The position numbers and the translations under genes are program-made. A model generated the notes under the pieces. The model was not told the origin of the DNA. It did no database searches and was given only the letters and a program-made list of their open reading frames with translations. A stretch of 64,000 nt of DNA from Spiroplasma endosymbiont of Dioctria linearis. Its GTDB lineage: Bacteria > Bacillota_I > Bacilli_A > Mycoplasmatales > Mycoplasmataceae. This document shows, piece after piece, positions 30,878 through 41,749 of the stretch. The stretch lies in contig NZ_OZ034984.1 in NCBI RefSeq assembly GCF_964030865.1, positions 248,001 through 312,000 of the forward strand. Reading direction: 5' to 3'. The number at the start of each line of letters is the position of its first letter. The first letter of the stretch is position 1.

Positions 30878-31110
30878 TTAATAAAATATCCTTCTAAATC
30901 AAATAGTTTTTAAAACAAGTCAAAGTCTATCCGTATATTATTTTTAAAATATTTTCTATTTTTTTTATTAAAAAGTAGAAAATTTTTCAAATATTTGATA
31001 AAATATTTTTGGATAAAGGAGTAAGAATTAAATTAACTACGTAAATATTAAAAATAGCTTTTGCTAAAAAGGGAGTTAGGGTGGGTTATGAAAGAAGGGT
31101 AAAGAAATTT

Positions 31111-32460
31111 ATGAAACTATTATTAGGTTTACTTGGGACAATAGTAATTCCAAGTGCTTCAATATCAAACATAGTAGTTAAAGAACAAATACAAATTAAT
31201 CAAGAAACTTATAGATGAACGGAAATGACAGCGTCAAAAGTTAAATTTAATAATGAAAGGTTAATGCCTGACATTAACTACTCAAATAAAACAGCTTTTA
31301 TTGAGAATTATGATATATGAGATAGTTGAGCATTAATGAATAATGATGGAAGTGTTGCCACTGTAAATGGATATCAAATATGATTTGCTTTATCAAAACC
31401 AGTAGATGGCAGTGGAGAAACAAAAATAATGTATTTTTATTCTGAAACAGGAAGTAATTGAATCCCAGGGGGGTATGTTCTATCTGAAAATTTAGTTAAA
31501 GGTTCAGAGGAATGATCTGGTTCTGCTTTATATGATGAAGATACTAAAGAAGTTAATTTATTTTATACTGTATCTAATCTTACTTATGGTAACAACTGAA
31601 ATCAAAGAATTGCATTAGCAAAAATAAACTTAAATTTTGATGATGTAATTCCAAAATTTGAGAAACCTACTTTTCATAAAATAATTGCGGAAGCTGATGG
31701 GAACTTATATCAAACTCATGAAGCAGCTGAAGCAGTGGGATATGCTAAACAAAAATGAGCTTTTAGAGATCCATTTTACTTTAGAGATCCAAAAACAGGT
31801 CAAGAATATTTATTATTTGAAGGAAATACAGGTTTATTAACTGGTAAAGAAGGCGAACGACTACCTGAATATACTGGTGGTTTTGAAGATTATCCTGACG
31901 ATTATGATTTTGAGAGATCAAATATGGCAAATTCAGCTATTGGAATTGCAAAATTAGATTTAGATAGTGGAGATGTTGAATTATTAAACCCACTATGAGC
32001 TTCAAATTTGGTCTCTGATGAGACTGAAAGACCAAGTTTAATTTATAATAAAAAATTTGATAGATATTATATGTTTACAACAACTCATGGATACTATAAT
32101 ATGAATTTGGCTCCTGGTTTAAATGAAAATGATAGTTTACATGGCTTCACAACAAAAGGAAGTTTATTTGGTGAAATGACTCCTATAAATGAAGATGGTT
32201 TAATTTTATATTCTAAACCTGAAAAAACTGAAATTGAAAATGAGATAGTTTGAAATGAGAATTATGCATACGCATGGGGAGTAATCTCAGATAATTTGGA
32301 CTCTGAATATTTATTAACCTTAGCATTTAGCAATTTCTCATCTGATGGTAAAAATGAATTGAAAAAAATAAGAGGAGCAGCTCCAAGTTTATTATTAAAA
32401 ATCGTGGATGATAAAATATTAATAGAAGAGGAACTTCTACCAGCTCAAGTTATGAGATAA
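31111..32460 (+). CDS. Secreted GH68 levansucrase/fructosyltransferase-like enzyme
   Basis: 449 residues. GH68 enzymes split sucrose and build levan or release fructose. The three catalytic positions are all present: nucleophile Asp71 in IWDSW, transition-state Asp220 in FRDP, and acid/base Glu306 in DETER. Also typical: EEWSGSA, YLLFEGNTG, ANSAIGIA, and APSLLLKI near the end. Length is normal for the family. The N-terminus (MKLLLGLLGTIVIPSASIS) is a signal-like helix without lipobox Cys, so the enzyme is probably secreted. ATG 31111 is used; GTG at 31081 in frame with GGGAG before it is a possible alternative. It stands alone, with no sucrose PTS beside it. Confidence 0.88.
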
Positions 32461-32500
32461 AAACATACAAACATACAAACATACAAACATACAAACATAT
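32461..32500. repeat. (AAACATAC)n microsatellite
   Basis: Five near-perfect 8-bp units directly after the GH68 stop codon (32458-32460). Outside the coding region, so copy changes would alter the 3' untranslated part only. Confidence 0.9.
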
Positions 32501-32523
32501 AAAAATTTAAAAAAGAAAAAATG

Positions 32524-33260
32524 TAACCCAGTTTTACCAGTAGTTTCACTACTGGTTTTTTTAATCAAGGAAAAAATTAAAAAATAAAATACAGTAAAAA
32601 ATTGAAAGTAGAGTTTGCAAAAAAGTTTAATTAAGGTCATACACCTAAAAAATTAGTAGAAGAATATAATTTAACTTCTGGAATACAATTATTTTATTTA
32701 TGAAACATAAAATACTCAAATTTGATATATATAATACTAATTTTTGTAAGGAGTTTACTATAATGGCAAATAAATTGAAAAATATTTTAAAGATAAAAGT
32801 ATAAAAAGTTATAAAAAGAAATAGCTAAATTATAGAGAAAATTAATGGAGTCAAATGAATTAGTAATACTTTTAAATGCAAGGTATCAAATTTTAAAAAA
32901 ATTCATCCCTTCTTGTAAAGCGGAGATGATCATCAACACAATGAAAGTGAACAAGAAATACTTAATTCAGATAACAAAAATAAAAATTTATAAGCATTAT
33001 TATATTCAGTTTTATTAATAATAATAGAAATTTTTTAACTCATTCTATGTTTGAGGCGTGTTTTAAACATAATGCTCCAAGCGAATTACTTAATGGTTTT
33101 GTAAAAAAATTTATAAACAATATACTAATGAATTTACTTCAATAGAAGATTTTTATATTCATCATAAGTAAATTGTTTTGGTTCACTACCAGAATAAAAA
33201 CGATTAGTTCTTTATTTCAATCAATATTTTGAAATATAGATATTTATAGTATGAAAACAT
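32524..33260 (+). mobile_element. Decayed IS3-like element (same type as at 48391-49824)
   Basis: Starts with the end-hairpin ACCAGTAGT-ACTACTGG plus T-run, then pieces of transposase (KKLVEEYNLTSG, MANKLKN, NELVILLNARYQIL), a deletion, and a late part matching HNAPSELLNGFVKKFINN. Many stops. The hairpin may act as terminator for the GH68 gene. Confidence 0.75.
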
Positions 33261-33270
33261 TAAATCATTG

Positions 33271-33315
33271 TTTTTTTTTTTTTTTTTATTATTAATAATT
33301 ATATTTGACTATAAT
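33271..33315 (+). promoter_or_regulatory. T17 tract overlapping the -35 region of rpiR
   Basis: T17 at 33271-33287 lies 23 bases before TATAAT (33310-33315), next to where the -35 box should be, and 40 bp before the RpiR start. Length changes would shift promoter spacing. Confidence 0.6.
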
Positions 33316-33326
33316 GGAGGCACAAT

Positions 33327-34061
33327 ATGAAATCTGTTCTAAATCAATTATTCATTAATATAAATATTAATCCAAATTCTGCTAATAATGCTATTTCAAA
33401 GATTTTATTAAAATCTTATTTAACAAAAGTTACACCTAGTATGAAAGAATTGGCTAAGTTATCAAATGTAGCAGAGTCTACAATTTCCAAGTTTTCCATT
33501 TCCCTTGGTTATAAAGGATATAGAGAATTAATTTTTAAAATAAAATTGGAAATATCTGATCGTGAAACTAATCAAAATTTAGACAGTTCTAATAAAAATT
33601 ACTTAGATGTTGAAAAAGAAATAGTTAGTGTTATAAAAGAGTTTAGAAGTTATGAAAATAAAATTGTTAACTCAAAAGCAAGTATAAAAAAATCTAAAAA
33701 AGTATATATATTTTCTTCTTATCAATTTCAATTTGAAGCCTTATTTTTTGCTGAATTAATAAGAAGAAACGGAAAGGAATGTGTTTTCTATACTCAAATG
33801 TTTGATCAAATTAATCAAATAACAAAAGTTGATGAAAATGACTTTGTTATTTTTATTATTGGAGGACAAGATACTAAAACTTTAGAAATGCTTTTAAATG
33901 ATTTTCTATATAGTAATTATTTAGTATTATGTACCCATTCGAAAGTGAATGAATTTAGCAATAAACAAAAAATTATATGTATTGATTCAAAAGAATTAAA
34001 ACATATTTATGAGTATAGAAGCTTTATTTTAAAATATTTATTTCTACAACTTTGTAATTAA
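33327..34061 (+). CDS. RpiR/MurR-family regulator
   Basis: 244 residues. N-terminal HTH_6 domain (TPSMKELAKLSNVAESTISKF-SISLGYKGYREL, about 35-70) and a SIS sugar-phosphate-binding domain (about 110-235) with VYIFSSYQFQFEALFFAELI and VIFIIGGQDTKTLEML. It reads into the PTS and beta-glucosidase genes, so it probably controls them in response to a sugar phosphate. GGAGG is 6 bases before ATG. A second, partial member is at 63502. Confidence 0.88.
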   Translation: MKSVLNQLFINININPNSANNAISKILLKSYLTKVTPSMKELAKLSNVAESTISKFSISLGYKGYRELIFKIKLEISDRETNQNLDSSNKNYLDVEKEIVSVIKEFRSYENKIVNSKASIKKSKKVYIFSSYQFQFEALFFAELIRRNGKECVFYTQMFDQINQITKVDENDFVIFIIGGQDTKTLEMLLNDFLYSNYLVLCTHSKVNEFSNKQKIICIDSKELKHIYEYRSFILKYLFLQLCN

Positions 34062-34144
34062 TTATGTGGTCAATTTCACTAATAGGAAAGTAAAATACTC
34101 TTAGCTATTTTTTATATATATTATTTTTTTATAATTGTATTCTT

Positions 34145-34167
34145 TTTATGAAAGGAGATTTCATAAA
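34145..34167 (+). promoter_or_regulatory. Hairpin holding the ribosome site of the PTS gene in its loop
   Basis: TTTATGAAA (34145-34153) and TTTCATAAA (34159-34167) form a 9-bp stem; the loop GGAGA is the Shine-Dalgarno sequence and the stem ends at the A of the start codon. It may control translation or be an operator. Confidence 0.6.
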
Positions 34168-36758
34168 TGGAAAAAAATATTAAAATTTATTCTCCCATAG
34201 ATGGAAAAGTAAAACCATTAAAAAATTTAAATGATGGTGTATTTTCTGAAAATATGTTGGGAGATGGGGTTTATATTGAACCAACTTCAAGTGACTTTTA
34301 TTCACCTTTTGAAGAAGGAACGGTTGCTCAAATATTTCATACTAAGCATGCTTTTCATTTTAAAAGTAAGCAAGGACCAGTAATTCTTATGCATATTGGT
34401 CTTGATACAATTCATTTACAGGGAAAACCATTTGATGTTAAAGTCAATGAGGGAGATTCCATTAATTTAAAAACAAAAATTGTGGCTGTAGATTTTAAGC
34501 TTTTAGAGGAAAAAAATATTATCAAATCTACACCCATAGTAATTGATTTACAGGAATTTAAAGATTGAAGTTTTAATAGCAATATTAAAGATGAAAAATT
34601 AATAAAAAGAGGAGATTTAATTGGAGAGTTAGTATTTAAAGAAAAAACTGTTGAGAACTCAACAGTAGAACAAGTTCAAAAACTATTAAATACTAAAAAT
34701 AAATATGAACAAGCAGCAGAAGAAATTTATAAAGCCGTAGGAAAAAAGGAAAATTATAAACAAGTTTATAATTGTATGACTAGATTACGTTTTGAAGTGC
34801 TTGATACTAAAAAAGTAGATGTTGAAGCAATTAAAAATATTAATTTAGTTAAAGGTATTATTTGAGCTGGAAATCAGATTCAAATTGTAATTGGAGGAGA
34901 AGTTTATAAAGTCAAAGAGGCTGTAGAAAATGTTGCTCAAGGTATTACCACTAATAAAAATAAAATTAAAACTGCAAACAAACAAAGTCTAGCTCGAAGA
35001 TTTATGATTGCTGTTGGAGCAATTATTATGCCCTCACTTCCAATAATGATGGCATCAGGATTATTAATGGGTTTAAAAACTTTACTTGTAATGGGAAATG
35101 TAATTACTGATATGAAATTTGGTACTGGAGCTCCAATTGATATGAATGTGGATTTATTTTCATTATTTATTAATATTGCTTCAGAGACTGGATTAAAATT
35201 AATGGGAATTTTTATTGGTTATAATGCTATGAAATGATTAGGGGGACCTACAATAATGCAGCTGTTGCTATCATTATTAATTGCAGGAGCTCCATTAGGA
35301 TTGGGAATTCAACCTGACTTAACATTATTTAGTATTAATGGATTTGCTGTAAAAGCAGCACTATATACTTCATCAATTATTCCCCATGTGGCTATGGCAT
35401 TTATTATTTTTTATTTAGATAAATGAATTAAAGTTTGAATGCCTACATCAATTGATGTTTTATTTAGACCATTATTAATAGTTATCATTGCTTATGGATC
35501 AATGTTTTTCTTATTAGGTCCAATATTATTTTTAATAGAGCAATTTATGGCATTAATTGTTGGATATTTATCACAAATTCCTTATGGAGTTGGAGTTATG
35601 ATATTCGTAGCAGCTTGGCAACCGTTGGTTCTTACAGGTATGCATGTACCAGTAGTTATGACTGTGTTAATGCCAATGGCAGCGGGGCATTTCTCAACTT
35701 TAATGGCCATTAATATTGCTGTTTTTGCTCAAGTTGGAGCTGCAATTGGTGTTGCTATTAGAACTAAAAATGGTCAATTAAGGTCAACTGTTATTGCAGC
35801 AATTCCTGGGGGAATTGTTGGTGTAACTGAACCTATACTTTATGGAATTAACTTACCGAAAATGAGACCATTTATTGCAGGAATTATTGCAGCTGGACTA
35901 TTTGGATTATTGTCTGGTTTATTGGGAATTGAAGCAAGAACCTCTGGTGGTTTAGGAATTTTTGGTTTTACAGGTACTTTAATGGAACCAAGATATGCTG
36001 AAACCGTAATTAATGGAGTAAAATTAATGCCTTCTGCAAATAATATTTTTACAGGAGTGCCTAACTCTGCTGTATTAAATTGTGTTCTATGATTTATTCT
36101 TAACATTGGAGTTGTTCCTGTAGCTGCAGGAGTTGCGCTCTTAATGTATGTTGAAAGAAAAGATGAAAAAAAATCTGTTAAATCAGCAAATAAAGCACTT
36201 TTAAAATATTATGGTTTAGCTAAAAAGATTAAAGTTAATGTTGCAAAAACACAATTAGAAGCGGAAATAAAAAAAATTGATTCTGTAATTTCTTTAGAAG
36301 ATAGTTTGAGGTCAAAAGAAATTGAAAAAATATTTATTAAAATTAATTCATTAGAGTCAAAAATAGATATTTGATATTCTAAATTAGAAAAGAAAAAACA
36401 AGCTATTATTACAAAATTAGCAAGGGTTTCAATTAGAGATAATAATGAAGCAGAGTTAAAAAGATTATTAGATAATTATAATCAATTAGAAAATAATGTA
36501 AAACTTAAAGAGTTAAGTGATGAATTAATAAAAGTGAAAACAGAAAGCAATAAAGCAATTAGTGAATTTAATACATGAAAAAGAAAATCTTATGAATCTA
36601 TCAATGCTATTGTTTTAGAAATAAGTCAAAAAGCTGATAATAAAATATTGGCAGAAGTTGGGGACTTATATTACAATGCCATTAATGCCTTAGAAATTGG
36701 TTATATGTTAATTGATTCAAAAGATTTTTATATTAGTAAAAAAAGAATTAGAGAATAA
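34167..36758 (+). CDS. PTS EIIABC, beta-glucoside type
   Basis: 863 residues, domains in the order IIA-IIB-IIC. IIA (1-150) has active His76 in LMHIGLD and His61; IIB (about 175-265) has Cys203 in YNCMTRLRF; IIC (about 275-660) has ten or so helices and the loop GVTEPILYGIN. It imports and phosphorylates a sugar, most likely a beta-glucoside because a GH1 6-phospho-beta-glucosidase follows 14 bases later. About 200 further residues at the end are charged coiled coil, longer than in most EIIs. Regulated presumably by the RpiR protein upstream. Confidence 0.88.
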
Positions 36759-36772
36759 AAAGGAGAAAATGT

Positions 36773-38188
<1,416 letters not shown>

Positions 38189-38827
38189 TAAAAAAATGAA
38201 GAATTAGTATTTTTATTGTGAATGTAATTCTTCAATTATACAAGTAATTTATTAATAAAATTAATGCACTTAATCATGAGACTACTTTGATTTTGTTCAA
38301 CTTATTAAAGCATTATAATATTGAACTTTACATGTCTTAAATTGTCTTGTTTTATAGTTATAAAACGCAGTATACTTACTAATAAAATATTTTAATTTTT
38401 TAAAAGAGTTTATTTTAAGCTCTTTTTTATTTTCTTATTAAATAGTTTTTTGCAGAAATGATTGATATTTTACACCGTTATCACAGTTTCTTATGATTCA
38501 TTTATTAATGTCAGTTTGATACTATTGTTAATTAATAATTAGGGTATATACTCTAAAAATGTACAAATATTGCAAAGTAAGTTATATTAAATTTAAATTT
38601 ATTAAATTCAGTTATAGATTATTATTTTATTATCATATCTTGTGCTAATATTTGATTGTGAGAAGAAGGTTTTCTCAAATTGTTCAAAATTATTTTGATA
38701 TGTTTTCAATGCATTAAATAAGATTAGGCACAATTTTCACAAAGAATAATATTTTTTATAACTGGTTTATAGCTTTTATAAATTATTAAAAAATATTATG
38801 GTAAATGTACCAGAAGGAAAATAAAAT
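38189..38827. other. Intergenic region with hairpins
   Basis: TGAAGAATTA/TAATTCTTCA (38197-38234) is a hairpin after bglA without a T-run. AAAAGAG/CTCTTTT with a long T-tail at 38402-38436 looks like a terminator, though no gene leading into it is recognisable, so a small RNA or lost gene is possible. The rest shows nothing. Confidence 0.5.
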
Positions 38828-39406
38828 ATGAAAAACAATCAAAAGATAATTTATAATGCAGGTAGTTTATTTACAAACGCACAGTGTAAAACAAGAAAAG
38901 AAGAAGGAGATATATTACGAAAAATGTTTCCAGAGTTGTTAGTTGAAAACCCAGCTGATATTGATATAAATTCAATAGGAAGACCAAGTAACAAAATAAT
39001 TTTTGAGATGGGTATTAGTGATTTAAAAGATGCTGACTATGTAATTTTAGAAATAGATGGATGGGATTCTGGGACATATATGGAATTTGGTTTATTAGTT
39101 CAACAAGCAATTGATAATAAACAAAAATATTTATTACCAGTAATTTCTGATTTTAGATTTAAATTAGGAATTTTACGTGGTGAAATTCCTGGATTTTCTC
39201 TTAATGAAATGATTTCAGGAGCATTTTATTATGACAAATTAAATCAAGGAGATGTACCTCAAATGATAGTTTGTGACTCACATGAATCAGCATGTAAAGC
39301 AATTAAAGCAATTGAATCAGGAGACACAAAAAATTTTAAAGAGCGTTTTGATATAAAAAACTTATACTTAAACGATTCTGTTTATCATGGTTTTAAAAAT
39401 AAATAA
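38828..39406 (+). CDS. Nucleoside 2-deoxyribosyltransferase
   Basis: 192 residues. Exchanges bases between deoxynucleosides in nucleotide salvage, important in mollicutes, which lack de novo synthesis. Motifs: IYNAGSLFTNAQ at the start, FEMGISDLKDADYVILEIDG, DSGTYMEFG with catalytic Glu86, and a C-terminal Asn-rich end. Length fits the family (about 160-200). AGAAGGA precedes ATG. Monocistronic. Confidence 0.9.
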   Translation: MKNNQKIIYNAGSLFTNAQCKTRKEEGDILRKMFPELLVENPADIDINSIGRPSNKIIFEMGISDLKDADYVILEIDGWDSGTYMEFGLLVQQAIDNKQKYLLPVISDFRFKLGILRGEIPGFSLNEMISGAFYYDKLNQGDVPQMIVCDSHESACKAIKAIESGDTKNFKERFDIKNLYLNDSVYHGFKNK

Positions 39407-39905
39407 ATTGTTAAAACTGAGTTAGTAAATATAATTTAAATAGTAAAAAATATGTAGGATTTGAAAACTATTTTAGTAATTTATTAATATTATTTTTTTA
39501 ACTATATGTATAGTTAAAAAAATTTAATTAGAGCTTCTTGCAATGTGAATATAGATGATAATTAATTCATTTATAAAAAATGCATAGAAATAAATTAATA
39601 TGATATTAAAGATACTTGCAGTCAATCTTATTAATACAAAAACCTTTATATAAAAAGCATTACGTAAAATTTCTTATATTAATGTTAAAAATTGAAGAAA
39701 TAATTCATGATGATTCAATTCCAGCATTTAAATTATCAGCAAATATTATGCATTAATAATGATTTTATTATTTGCTGATAAAAAAGAATTTATATTTAAA
39801 TATCAAATATAAGATAGTAGACAACCTTAAAGAGACTTGTACTTGATTTTAAATAGGAATCTTTTAAATATTAAAGGTTTATAATAATCAGTAAAGGAAA
39901 ACGAA
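39407..39905. other. Intergenic region with terminator and inverted repeat
   Basis: TTTTTTTAACTATA (39493-39506) and its complement (39509-39522) make a bidirectional terminator. TTATCAGCAAATA (39733-39745) and complement (39769-39781) form a second, looser inverted repeat near a 24-codon ORF starting at 39682 (MLKIEEIIHDDSIPAFKL), perhaps a fragment of a gene. No full gene. Confidence 0.55.
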
Positions 39906-40730
39906 ATGAATAAAATACTCAATAAAACTTTAAAATTTAATAATGGTTTAGAAATACCACAAATAGGATTAGGAACTTATGAATTAGTAGATGAAAAAGA
40001 AACTTTGGCATCTATTAAAGCAGCTTTAAAAGCAGGATATAAACATATAGATACAGCTTCTATTTATAAAAACCACGAAATAATTGCTCAAGCAATTAAA
40101 GAAAGCGGCCTTGATCGCAATTCGTTATTTATTACTTCAAAAGTGTGAAATTCACATAATAAATATGAATTAGCAAAACAAGCTATTAATGATATTTTAA
40201 AAGAATTGGAAATAGACTATATTGATTTACTTCTAATTCATTGACCAACTGAAGATAAAATTGAATGTTGAAAAGCATTAGAAGAAGCAGTTGATCAAGG
40301 AAAAGTAAGATCAATTGGTGTAAGTAATTTTCAAGTACATCATCTGAAAGAAATGCTAGAAAATTGTAGAATTAAGCCAGTAATTAATCAAATTGAATTA
40401 CATCCAGCTTTGCAAAATTTGGAAGTTGTTAAATTTTGTCAAGAAAATAATATTTTAGTTGAATCTTGAGGAACAATGATTAGAGGAAAATGTTTTGAAG
40501 TGGAAAAATTGAAAACTCTAGCTAAAAAATATAATAAGTCAGAAGCTCAAGTATGTTTAAGATGAGGATTACAATTAGGATATATAATAATACCAAAATC
40601 TTCAAAACCAAGTAGGGTAATTGATAATATTCAAATAGACGATTTTGAATTAACTAGTGAGGATATGAAATTAATAGCAACAATAAAAGAGGAAAGAGTG
40701 GGACCTAATCCAGATAATTTTGACTTTTAA
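39906..40730 (+). CDS. Aldo/keto reductase
   Basis: 274 residues, usual length. NAD(P)H-dependent reduction of aldehydes or ketones. Catalytic tetrad Asp49 and Tyr54 (HIDTASIY), Lys79 (TSKVW), His112 (LLIHWP). IGLGTYEL at the start and IIPKSSKPSRVIDN near the end bind the cofactor. Substrate unknown; relatives reduce methylglyoxal and similar compounds. GTAAAGGA precedes ATG. Confidence 0.9.
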
Positions 40731-40795
40731 AAATAGAGATTCTAAATTAAATTATTAAATAATATTTATATTAACTCTTTGCTTTTTTGTTTATG

Positions 40796-40841
40796 TTAAA
40801 GTCCAAAATAATTAGTTAGAATTATAAATTTGGACTTTTAA
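40796..40841. terminator. Bidirectional terminator-like inverted repeat
   Basis: TTAAAGTCCAAA and TTTGGACTTTTAA arms around a 21-base loop after the reductase. Confidence 0.65.
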
Positions 40842-40919
40842 ATTAAAAAAATATTATTATTTAATTTTTATTTAATTAAATGTTAAAATATTTTGCAAAT
40901 AAAAGAGAGGAAATTATCT

Positions 40920-41462
40920 ATGAGAATTATTCCCTATGAGCTTTACAAATATGCACCAGATATTGCATTATCAGCATTGAGAAAAGAATTTGGAATGCAT
41001 GACTATTATTTGAATATTAATCCCAATAATAAGGCGATGCAGCCATTTTTAGACTTAGGAAGAAATTATTTCAATTTATTAATTTTTGAATGAAAGCAAG
41101 AAATGGATAAAAGAGGACTTTATGTTAATTCTTTTCACTCATTTTATTCTTATAAAAACTCATTTAAATCTTTAAAAACTGACTATTTTTTGATATTAGA
41201 ATGCATTATTCAATGAGAGTTGAAGGGGTTTTCACCTTATAATACAAGTTTAAGTTGATATAAAATATCACAAATCTTATTAGAAAATAATTTATTAGAG
41301 ATAGTTAAATTTAGTATAAAAGATTATGAAAATTTATTAAAATGATATAAGGATAGTTTCATGGTCTTAAATGAAGCAAATAGATGAAAACCTAAAAACT
41401 TAAATATGAATAAAGTTTTAGACTATTTTAGAAGTTATTTTAAAGAAAATTTGATAACCTAA
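40920..41462 (+). CDS. TIGR02328-like (pyrimidine-dimer glycosylase-type) protein
   Basis: 180 residues. MRIIPYELYKYAPDIALSAL at the start and YFNLLIFEWKQEMDKRGLYV follow the pattern of the small TIGR02328/T4 endonuclease V-like family, which begins MRLW and has a similar 'E-MKKRGY' part. This is a tentative match. The stop TAA lies within TAACCTAAGTTT, the end sequence of the local IS3-like element, so the original C-terminus may have been replaced by insertion. AGAGAGG before ATG 40920. Confidence 0.45.
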
Positions 41463-41515
41463 GTTTCTCAGTATACCAGTTTGCAAATATTGCAAACTGG
41501 TATACTGAGGTTATC
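41453..41515. repeat. 63-bp palindromic element (MITE-like)
   Basis: GATAACC and GGTTATC at the outer ends; inside, 20 bases CTCAGTATACCAGTTTGCAA (41467-41486) pair exactly with 41490-41509 around ATA. It shares TAACCTAAGTTT and the CAGTTTGCAA hairpin with the left end of the IS at 48391. May also serve as terminator. Confidence 0.7.
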
Positions 41516-41749
41516 GTATTCTTCAGTATTTTTATAGTAATACAGTTAGTTATAAAATATAGGTGTCTGAAAAAATGGATGTATACCAAAAGAAATGATC
41601 CAAATTCTTAGGAAATAATGTTACTTAGCCCCCCAATACGACTTTAATTATGTAAGTATTGATTATATTTTTCAAAAAAACTCTTGAATTTTTTTATTTT
41701 TTTGTAAAATTAATTTTATATCGTAAAAATAATTTTAAAGGAAAAAAAT
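41516..41749. other. Intergenic region before lipoprotein array
   Basis: Contains TTATAAAATATAGGTGTC near 41550, a relic of the IS3 right end seen at 52925 and 56215. A promoter for the next gene may be TTGAAT (41684) with TAAAAT (41705), spacing short. No gene. Confidence 0.4.

Noticed and set aside
32437-32640. Minus-strand frame with CLYVCMFV repeats
   Set aside because: Produced by the octamer microsatellite and an IS hairpin; no coding evidence.
35840-36106. Minus-strand frame within the PTS EIIC region
   Set aside because: Shadow of the membrane domain, which gives long antisense frames.
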